A stretch of 64,000 bases of DNA from Kineosporia corallincola (GTDB lineage Bacteria; Actinomycetota; Actinomycetes; Actinomycetales; Kineosporiaceae), in assembly GCF_018499875.1 (NCBI RefSeq), contig NZ_JAHBAY010000022.1, positions 1 through 64,000 on the forward strand. Reading direction: 5' to 3'. Both the position numbers and the translations under genes were made by a program. Within the stretch, counting starts at the first letter, position 1, and every line of letters begins with the position of its first letter. The notes under the pieces were generated by a model that saw nothing but the letters and a program-made list of their open reading frames with translations, was not told the DNA's origin and made no database searches. Below, in pieces: positions 58,078-64,000 of the stretch.

Positions 58078-59585
58078 TCGGAGACGGTCGCCCGGGCCAG
58101 GTCGGGGAATTGCAGCTCACGGACCCCGGACACCCCGTCGGAGGCGGCGCTGATGTTCGGCACGAACATCACGCCGAGCTGGTTCCCTCTCTCCCACAGT
58201 AATTTCTGAGCCTGGTGCGAGGCGTCGAGGCGCTCGTCGGCCGAGGTGGCACTGCGCGCGGTCGCGACCAGGGCGTCGACGTCCGGGAAGACGCCCGGTG
58301 CCCAGTTCGGCTCGAACGACGCCGGCGGCGTGTACCCGGCCCGGAACGGCAGTGCGGCGTAGGCCTCGTAGTCGGCGTACAGCTCGCCGGCGGCCACCTC
58401 TTTCAGGGTCGCCCGCACGCCGATCGCCTTCAGGTCCTCGACGATGAGCGTGGCCGTCTCCACCATGCCGGCCAGCTCCGGCCCGGCGGTCAGCTCGACC
58501 TGCACGTCCTCGGCCCCGGCCTCCTGGAGCAGCTTCCGGGCCCGCTCCGGGTCGTAGGTGCGCTGCCCGAGGTCGTCGTCGTAGTGGGCGAATCCCAGGC
58601 CCGGCACGTCGTTGCCGATGAAGGCCCGCCCGTAGTAGACGTTCTGGAGGATCTTCTGGCGGTCGACGGCGAGCTTGAACGCCTCGCGCACCCGTTCGTC
58701 GTCGAACGGCTCCGCGGCCGTGTTCATGGTGAACTGGAGGTAGGAGGCGTAGGGCAGTTCGCTGGTGGTCACGGTGGCGCCCTCGACCCCGTCCAGGGTC
58801 TGGGCCTGGGCCGGGGTGATCCCGCTGATGTAGTCCACCTGGCCCTGGCGCAGGGCGTTGACCCGTGCGGTGCCGTCGGCGATCGAGACCAGCTCGATCG
58901 CGTCCAAGGTGGGCGCCTGCCCGTAGTAGTCCGGGTTGCGGCGCAGGGTCGTGGAGCGCCCGGCCTCGAAGGCGCCGATGGTGAACGGGCCGGACGAGGG
59001 CGTGCCGGTGGTGAACTCGGTGGTGCCGGCCTTGATCGCGAGCATGCTCTGGCAGATCAGGTCGCGACCGTCCGCGATCGGCGACAGCGCCGGCAGCACC
59101 ACGGTGGACCCGTCGGGCGTCGTGGCCTGGTCCAGGTCGAAACCGCGGGCCACCAGCTGGGTGAACGGCAGACCCTTCAGCAGGGTGGGGGCCTGGAGCG
59201 AGTACAGCACGTCCTTGCTGGTCAGGGCGCTTCCGTCGGTGAATTTCACGCCGTCCCGGACGGTCAGGGTGTATTGCGTCAGGTTCTTCGACACCTGGAT
59301 GTCCGACACCACGCCGTACGCGACGCCGTCCTCGGCGTCCGCGTCCAGCTCACACAGCGGCGCGTGCACGAGCCTGGCCCGCACGTAGTCCAGCGCCGTC
59401 GGCCCCTGGAGATAGTTCAGCGTCTCCGTGGATCCGCCGGCGAACGCGGCGCGCAGGGTGCCACCGGTGGAGGCGCCCTGCGCCGCACCGCTTTCCGACG
59501 ATCCACTCCCGCATCCGGCCGCCATCGTCACGGCCAGCGCCGCGGCGATCCCGGCACCCAGTCTGCGGCTTCTCGTGGCCACCAT
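58074..59585 (-). CDS. Dipeptide/nickel-type ABC solute-binding lipoprotein (DppA/NikA family)
   Basis: The 503-residue protein has a lipoprotein signal, TRSRRLGAGIAAALAVTMAAGC, with lipobox MAAGC. The mature family 5 fold has LTVRDGVKFTDGSALTSKDV, STTLRRNPDYYGQAPTLDAI, GQVDYISGITPAQAQTLDGV and a late LWERGNQLGVMFVPNI. ATG 59585 has GAAGG upstream. GTG 59597 is an alternative start, and longer extensions cross the Zur box. Such proteins bind peptides, nickel chelates, or metallophores such as staphylopine complexes. The gene is first in the Zur-controlled operon, which favours a metal-metallophore ligand. Confidence 0.92.
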   Translation of the reverse strand: MVATRSRRLGAGIAAALAVTMAAGCGSGSSESGAAQGASTGGTLRAAFAGGSTETLNYLQGPTALDYVRARLVHAPLCELDADAEDGVAYGVVSDIQVSKNLTQYTLTVRDGVKFTDGSALTSKDVLYSLQAPTLLKGLPFTQLVARGFDLDQATTPDGSTVVLPALSPIADGRDLICQSMLAIKAGTTEFTTGTPSSGPFTIGAFEAGRSTTLRRNPDYYGQAPTLDAIELVSIADGTARVNALRQGQVDYISGITPAQAQTLDGVEGATVTTSELPYASYLQFTMNTAAEPFDDERVREAFKLAVDRQKILQNVYYGRAFIGNDVPGLGFAHYDDDLGQRTYDPERARKLLQEAGAEDVQVELTAGPELAGMVETATLIVEDLKAIGVRATLKEVAAGELYADYEAYAALPFRAGYTPPASFEPNWAPGVFPDVDALVATARSATSADERLDASHQAQKLLWERGNQLGVMFVPNISAASDGVSGVRELQFPDLARATVSE

Positions 59586-59648
59586 TCGAGCCTTCACCCT
59601 TTCCTCGGACCCGGCCCGGAGCCAGGTGTTTACTATGTATACCACGCT

Positions 59649-59667
59649 ATTGAGAATGATTTTCAAT
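59649..59667. promoter_or_regulatory. Zur box between the metallophore importer operon and tetR
   Basis: ATTGAGAATGATTTTCAAT is a near-perfect palindrome (arms ATTGA/TCAAT and inner GAA/TTT). It matches the known actinobacterial Zur core, TGAAAATCATTTTCA and its complement, closely. It is 64 bases upstream of the binding-protein start and 27 bases before the divergent TetR start, well placed to control both. Confidence 0.82.
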
Positions 59668-59693
59668 TTGCGGTGCGCGAATACGATCACCCG

Positions 59694-60368
59694 GTGGGAA
59701 GCCTCAGCCGGGATGCGATCGTGCAGGTCGCCATGAACATCAGCCGCGAGCAGGGACTGCCGGCGGTGACGATGCGAGCGGTCGCGGCTCCCTTCGGGGT
59801 CACCCCGATGGCGCTCTACCGCCATGTCGGCGACCGGGAGGACCTGGCCCGCCTGGTCACCGACCGGGTCGGCGCCCTGGTCCGCCCGCCGGCCGGGCCC
59901 GGCACCCCGTGGGCCGGGCGCGTGCGGGCCTGGGCCCGGGTCCAGCGCTCGGTACTACGTGACTACCCGGGCACCGCGGCCTGGCTGATCGAGAACGGCC
60001 CGTCCGGGCCGGAGGCCTACCGGCTGCTGGAACTGCTCGCCGCGGCGCTGGCCGACTCCGGGCTCGACGACGCCCGGGTCGCCCGGGGCACCGCGCTGGT
60101 CATGAGCTGGACGTTCAGCCGGATCGCCGTGGAAGACAGCATCGCCCTGGCCGGGCGGCGTTCACCCCGGCGCGGGCGCACCCAGTCGTTCGTGACCGGC
60201 CTGGCGACCGTCGACCCGGCGACGCACCCGGTCGCGACCCGGATCGGCGAGGACTTCTTCACCCTGCCCGGTGAGGTGGTCTTCGACACCGGGCTGGACT
60301 GGATCGTCGCCGGGCTGACAGCCGACAGCCCGGCCGACAGCCCGGCCGGCCAGCAGGCCGATCAGTAG
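59694..60368 (+). CDS. TetR-family regulator in the metallophore locus
   Basis: The 224-residue protein (GTG 59694; GTG 59673 is an alternative) has a TetR helix-turn-helix, SRDAIVQVAMNISREQGLPA then VTMRAVAAPFGVTPMALYRH, followed by VGDREDLARL. A helical ligand domain follows. It ends with the short duplication ADSPADSPAG. It is divergent from the importer operon behind the Zur box and its 3' end overlaps the salicylate synthase gene by seven bases. It could sense the metallophore or an intermediate and tune export, uptake or synthesis. Confidence 0.85.
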   Translation: MGSLSRDAIVQVAMNISREQGLPAVTMRAVAAPFGVTPMALYRHVGDREDLARLVTDRVGALVRPPAGPGTPWAGRVRAWARVQRSVLRDYPGTAAWLIENGPSGPEAYRLLELLAAALADSGLDDARVARGTALVMSWTFSRIAVEDSIALAGRRSPRRGRTQSFVTGLATVDPATHPVATRIGEDFFTLPGEVVFDTGLDWIVAGLTADSPADSPAGQQADQ

Positions 60369-61663
60369 GTCAGGTGCGGGGCCACGCTGCCCAGCTTCTC
60401 GCAGGTCTCCTCCAGCTCACGGTCGGGCCGGGACGCCTCCACCACCCCGGCACCGGCACGCAGCCAGGACCGTCCCTCGTGGGTGAAGACGGTCCGCAGC
60501 ACCAGGGCCGCGTCCAGGGCACCGGTGTGGTCGGCGACGATCACCGCCCCCGAGTACAGGCCCCGGGGTGTGCTCTCCAGCCGCGTCAGCGCCTCGTAGG
60601 CCTCCGCCTTCGGGATGCCGGAGGCGGTCACCGCCGGGAAGAACGCGCCGAACGCGTCCCACGGTCCCCGCCCGGCAGCCAGTTCCCCGGCCACCCGGGA
60701 GGCCAGATGCTGAACCGCACCACGCGGCAGCACCCGCATGAACTCCTCCACCCGAACCGTTCCCGGCGCGCACAGCGCCTCGGCCTCCTCCACGGCCAGC
60801 CGCACACTCGTGGCGTGCTCGGCGATCTCCTTCAGGTCCGACAGCAGCTCGGCCCGGTTGGCCTCGTCCCGGGCCCGGCCCAGACCGAGCGCCCGGGTGC
60901 CGGCCAGGGGCTGGGTGCTGACCCGGCCGTCCGCGCCGACCTCCACCACGGTCTCCGGGCTGAACCCGGTGGCCGCCCAGCCCCCCAGGTCGAGATGGAA
61001 GGCCCGGGCCGACGCCACCGCCGCACGCCCGCGCCGGAAAGTCCCGACCAGGTCCGGGTTCCCGGCCAGCGGCACCTCACGCGAGAGGATCACCTTGTCC
61101 AGGAGGGTTTTCCGGATGTCGTCGACCGCCTGGGCCACCGCGTCCCGGTAGGCGTGGGCACCGGCCAGCAGATCGGCCGCCGTCGTGCTCTCCCCGGTGG
61201 CGGCCGGGACAGCGGGGACGGCAGCCGACAGCACCGCACGGGCCTCGGCCGCCCGTTGCGGTGAGGACGCCAGCACCGTCACCGGCCCCTCGGCGGAGCC
61301 GGTGACCAGCTCCACCTCCGGCAGCACCAGATGCAGGAGCGGTTCGGTGCCGGGCAGCCCGGTCGGCATCCCGGCCCGGTGCAGCGCCAGCTCGAACCGG
61401 GCCCAGCCGAAGGCCCGCCACAGCGGGAACGGGCACGCGTCCAGTGCCGCGGCCACGTCACCGAGCACCGGCCCGGTCACCGGTTCCGACCAGCTGGTGG
61501 TGAGAAGCTCTGCGCTCAGGCGTAGTTCGGCCCGGGCCCCGATCGCGTGACGCGTGGTCGTCCCGGCCTGGTAGACCACGAGCGGGCCGCCGTCCGCCAG
61601 CCGGACGGCGGCCGCCAGCACCGCATCGGCCTCCAGGTGTTCCCAGTGGTTCAGGTCGTGCAT
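60362..61663 (-). CDS. Salicylate synthase (MbtI/Irp9/YbtS-like)
   Basis: The 433-residue enzyme is a chorismate-using MST-family protein. It has DDIRKTLLDKVILSREVPLA near residue 205 (catalytic Lys of DKV.LaR), GFSPETVVEVGADGRVSTQP then LAGTRALG near 280, HATSVRLAVEEAEALCAPGT, and TASGIPKAEAYEALTRLES then RGLYSGAVIVAD near 370. These give the Mg-chorismate site. Length and motifs fit the MbtI/Irp9 class that turns chorismate through isochorismate into salicylate, rather than a plain anthranilate or isochorismate synthase. ATG 61663 has GGGAGG six bases upstream. Salicylate would cap the metallophore. It is the last gene of the biosynthetic operon. Confidence 0.85.
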   Translation of the reverse strand: MHDLNHWEHLEADAVLAAAVRLADGGPLVVYQAGTTTRHAIGARAELRLSAELLTTSWSEPVTGPVLGDVAAALDACPFPLWRAFGWARFELALHRAGMPTGLPGTEPLLHLVLPEVELVTGSAEGPVTVLASSPQRAAEARAVLSAAVPAVPAATGESTTAADLLAGAHAYRDAVAQAVDDIRKTLLDKVILSREVPLAGNPDLVGTFRRGRAAVASARAFHLDLGGWAATGFSPETVVEVGADGRVSTQPLAGTRALGLGRARDEANRAELLSDLKEIAEHATSVRLAVEEAEALCAPGTVRVEEFMRVLPRGAVQHLASRVAGELAAGRGPWDAFGAFFPAVTASGIPKAEAYEALTRLESTPRGLYSGAVIVADHTGALDAALVLRTVFTHEGRSWLRAGAGVVEASRPDRELEETCEKLGSVAPHLTY

Positions 61664-61680
61664 CGTCGTCCTCCCGACGG

Positions 61681-62427
61681 TCATGACGGTGATCCGGTGC
61701 GCAGAACGGCGACCTCCGGCAGGCCGGAGCCGGTGCGCCCGCCCATCGCCTCCACCCGCATCCCGGACTCGGCAGCCAGCTCCGGCACGCCCACGGCATG
61801 CCAGAGGTAACCGCCGTGTACCTCCCGGTGCACCCGGCCGGTGTCGTCCAGCACCCGCCAGCGCGAGGTGAACCGCATGGCTCCCTCCCGTTCGGGGACG
61901 CCGCCCACCCACCATTCGTAGGTCAGGTCACCGATGCGGGAACGCAGCTGGCAGGCCTCCGGCAGAGGGCGGGTGGACCGCACCCCCATCAGCTCCACCA
62001 CGATCACCCCGCCCGGCGAGAGCCGTTCCCGCAGCCGGCGCCACAGAGTCGTGCGCCGGCCCGCGTCCAGGTGCCCGGCCACCCCGAAGACCACGGCCGC
62101 GCCGATCCGGCCGGGCAGCGTCAGGTCCGGGGCGGTCTGCGCGGACACCGTGACGCGGGCCGCCAGGGCCGGATCGGCCGCCAGCCGGGAGACCAGCACG
62201 GCCCGCATCCCGGCGGCCGGCTCGACCGCCAGGACGGAACGCTCGGGCAGCGCCTGCGCGATGATCTCGGTGATCCGGCCGGTCCCCGCACCGATCTCGA
62301 CCACCGGACCGGGCCCGGCACCCTCCAGCGACCGCCGCAGCAGGGGCCCGCTGCGGGCGGCCTGCTGCTCGGCCACCAGTTCGTAGAACTCGGCCATGTC
62401 GGCGTAGGCGGTGACGTCGGCGCTCAT
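61681..62427 (-). CDS. Class I SAM-dependent methyltransferase
   Basis: The 248-residue enzyme has SAM motif I PVVEIGAGTGRITEIIAQAL near residue 42, acidic motif II VLAVEPAAGMRAVLV and VVFGVAGHLDAGRRTTLWRR as the post-motif. LSPGGVIVVELMG is motif III. EWWVGGVPEREGAMRFTSRW resembles small-molecule N-/O-methyltransferases. It overlaps the thioesterase by four bases. It may methylate the phenol, a nitrogen, or a ring carbon of the metallophore; the site is unknown. Confidence 0.85.
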   Translation of the reverse strand: MSADVTAYADMAEFYELVAEQQAARSGPLLRRSLEGAGPGPVVEIGAGTGRITEIIAQALPERSVLAVEPAAGMRAVLVSRLAADPALAARVTVSAQTAPDLTLPGRIGAAVVFGVAGHLDAGRRTTLWRRLRERLSPGGVIVVELMGVRSTRPLPEACQLRSRIGDLTYEWWVGGVPEREGAMRFTSRWRVLDDTGRVHREVHGGYLWHAVGVPELAAESGMRVEAMGGRTGSGLPEVAVLRTGSPS

Positions 62428-63200
62428 GGCATGTCCCCGGCCGAACCGGCCGTCATCAGTGCCGGATCGAGCACCGTCAGCACGTCCGCGACCACCTCAC
62501 GCCGCCGCGGCACCAGGTAGAAGTGGTCACCGGGCAGCGTTCTCCGGCTCACCGGGCCGGTGGTGAACCGGCTCCAGCCGAACGCACCGTCCTCGTCCGG
62601 GCCGGCCAGTTCCGGGTCCTCCGCTCCCCCGAGCACCCGCACCGGACAGCTCAGCGGGGTCACCGGATCCGGCCGGTAGGTCTCGGCCATCCGGTAGTCG
62701 TCGCGGACGTTGCGCAGCACCGCCGAGCGCAGCTCCGGGTCGTCGAGGATCTCGGCCGGGGTGCCACCCAGCCGCTCCAGCTCGGCCCGCAACTGTGCCT
62801 CGCCGGAGATGTGCACGGCACCACCGAGACCCCGGTCAGGGGCCCGGCGCCCGGACACGTACAGGCGGACCGGCTCGGGCAGTCCCAGATCCTTGAGCTG
62901 ACGCACGGTTTCGTAGGCCACGATCGTTCCCATGCTGTGCCCGAACGCGATCCACGGCCGGTCCAGCAGCGGGCGCAGAGCCTCGGCCACGGCCCGGCCG
63001 CTGTCGGCCAGCCCGGCCACCGGCGGGTCGGTGAACCGCTCCTCCCGTCCCGGGTAGCAGGCAGCCAGCAGCTCGACCGAGGCGGGCAGCAGGGCGTCCC
63101 AGGCCCGGAACGAGGACGGGCCACCGCCGGCGTGCGGCAGGCACACCAGCCGAACCGCTGCCGCCGGGCGGGCCCGGAACCGGCGCAGCCAGGGACTCAC
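62424..63200 (-). CDS. Type II thioesterase of the metallophore assembly line
   Basis: The 258-residue protein has RLVCLPHAGGGPSSFRAW, the oxyanion and entry motif of type II thioesterases, then AFGHSMGTIVAYETVRQLKD with the catalytic Ser in GHSMG. It also has the late Asp in VRVLGGAEDPEL and PGDHFYLVPRRREVV with the catalytic His. GTG 63200 has GGGGGAG eight bases upstream. A GTG at 63233 overlapping the P450 stop is the alternative. It removes wrong or stalled acyl groups from carrier proteins, so an NRPS/PKS must be encoded nearby. Confidence 0.88.
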   Translation of the reverse strand: MSPWLRRFRARPAAAVRLVCLPHAGGGPSSFRAWDALLPASVELLAACYPGREERFTDPPVAGLADSGRAVAEALRPLLDRPWIAFGHSMGTIVAYETVRQLKDLGLPEPVRLYVSGRRAPDRGLGGAVHISGEAQLRAELERLGGTPAEILDDPELRSAVLRNVRDDYRMAETYRPDPVTPLSCPVRVLGGAEDPELAGPDEDGAFGWSRFTTGPVSRRTLPGDHFYLVPRRREVVADVLTVLDPALMTAGSAGDMP

Positions 63201-63229
63201 GACCACGCTCCCCCGGCCACTCAAGCCAC

Positions 63230-64000
63230 TCACCAGGCCACCCGCAGCGACTCCAGGCCGTAGGTCGCCGAGTCGGGCTTCACGTCGAGAGCGGCCTGCG
63301 GGTCGGCCTCGTGCAGGGCGGGCATCCGCCCGAACAGGGCCGCGAGCGCCTCGTGCAGCTCGACCCGGGCCAGGTTCTGCCCGAGACACTGGTGGATGCC
63401 GTGCCCGAAGGCGAGATGGTGTTTCTGGGTCCGGTCCGGGTCGACCCGGTCCGGGTCGGGGAACTCGGCCGGATCGTGGTTGGCCGCGGCCAGCAGGGCG
63501 ACGATGCCCTCTCCCGCGGGTACGGTGCCACCGCTCAGCTCGACCGGGGCGGTGCTCACCCGCAGCGGGATGGTGTCGGCGACCGACAGCACCCGCAGCA
63601 GTTCCTCGATGACCGGCGGCCACAGGGACGGGTCGGCGAGCACCCCGTCGCGCAGCCGCGGATTGCGGCTCAGGTAGAGGGCGCCCAGGGTGATCATGCT
63701 GGTCGTGGTCTCGCGACCGGCCACGATCGTGATGCCGACGGTGGACAGCAGCTCCTGACGGGTGATCAGCTCCGGCATCAGGTACCGGCTCACCAGGGCC
63801 GACATCAGATCGTCGCCCGGATTCGCCCGGCGTTCGTCGATCAGGGCGTTGAGGACGCCGAAAAGCCTTCCCAGAGCGGCGTTCACCTCTTCGGCGGTGC
63901 TGTCGCGGCCGCCCGACACCCGGGTGACGTCGCGGAAGAACTCGACGTCCTGCGCGGGGGCGCCGAACAGCTCCAGCACCGTCGTGGTGGACAGGACGTT
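63230..64000 (-). CDS. Cytochrome P450, cut by the window edge
   Basis: The gene runs off the right edge; its C-terminal about 256 residues are visible. TIVAGRETTTSMITLGALYL is the I-helix with the oxygen-activation motif (A/G)GxET. PPVIEELLRVLSVADTIPLR carries a K-helix of reduced ExxR type (EELLR). AFGHGIHQCLGQNLARVEL holds the haem-ligand Cys in FGHGIHQCLG. It is a bacterial CYP of the type found in secondary metabolite clusters and would oxidise the metallophore scaffold or an amino acid on a carrier protein. Confidence 0.9.
   Translation of the reverse strand, partial: NVLSTTTVLELFGAPAQDVEFFRDVTRVSGGRDSTAEEVNAALGRLFGVLNALIDERRANPGDDLMSALVSRYLMPELITRQELLSTVGITIVAGRETTTSMITLGALYLSRNPRLRDGVLADPSLWPPVIEELLRVLSVADTIPLRVSTAPVELSGGTVPAGEGIVALLAAANHDPAEFPDPDRVDPDRTQKHHLAFGHGIHQCLGQNLARVELHEALAALFGRMPALHEADPQAALDVKPDSATYGLESLRVAW

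Noticed and set aside
1-64000. CRISPR arrays, tRNA and rRNA genes
   Set aside because: No regularly spaced repeats, no tRNA cloverleaf signatures and no rRNA core sequences were recognised on reading.

Overview
The window is high-GC DNA from an actinomycete. GTG starts are frequent, neighbouring genes overlap by 4 bases in long operons, there are SigE-type sigma, BlaI/M56 and DUF2993 families, and DtxR/IdeR-, Nur- and Zur-type metal operators. The genus cannot be fixed from the sequence alone. No rRNA, tRNA, CRISPR array or intact insertion sequence was seen.

Layout. 0-2.7 kb: a luciferase-like oxidoreductase beside a patch of decayed genes. A nitroreductase and a cysteine synthase each keep their two ends but have lost the middle; a glyoxalase-fold gene is truncated; a CadD-type transporter is probably frameshifted. 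2.8-9.6 kb: a secreted RTX-repeat protein, a 3-hydroxyisobutyrate-dehydrogenase-type enzyme, an NRAMP metal transporter, superoxide dismutase with a coupled small helical gene and a Nur-like operator, then a cobalamin riboswitch in front of metE. 9.7-18.7 kb: an M56-BlaI-PepSY operon with twin operators, a SigE-family sigma/anti-sigma pair, and a complete siderophore importer behind an IdeR-like box. 18.7-24.6 kb: TIM-barrel isomerase, aldo/keto reductase, DUF2255, Nudix hydrolase, and a TetR/FAD-monooxygenase/RidA unit with two operators. 24.7-27.1 kb: an accessory island of lower GC with a candidate polymorphic toxin, its immunity gene, an orphan toxin tail and a second, paralogous immunity gene. 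27.1-34.7 kb: an alpha-mannosidase and sugar ABC operon with a GntR/LacI-type regulator.

34.6-44.8 kb carries membrane transport: a heterodimeric ABC exporter whose two halves have complementary degenerate ATPase motifs, an ArsR-like regulator, an ABC-2 export system, and an MMPL/DUF2993 pair. 45.0-49.8 kb is defence-like: a PstI/BsuBI-type restriction-modification pair, an unknown gene, and a Fic protein. A broken Hsp70-like gene follows.

50.9-64.0 kb is the most coherent biological system: a Zur-type regulator and two Zur-like boxes around a metallophore locus. One eight-kilobase operon encodes a NikA/DppA-type binding protein, two permeases, a fused double ATPase, and a YbtP/YbtQ (IrtA/IrtB)-type transporter pair. 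A convergent biosynthetic operon runs off the window edge with a P450, a type II thioesterase, a methyltransferase and a salicylate synthase. Together they suggest a salicylate-capped (yersiniabactin/coelibactin-like) metallophore, probably for zinc, with two uptake routes. The NRPS genes expected for it would lie beyond base 64000.
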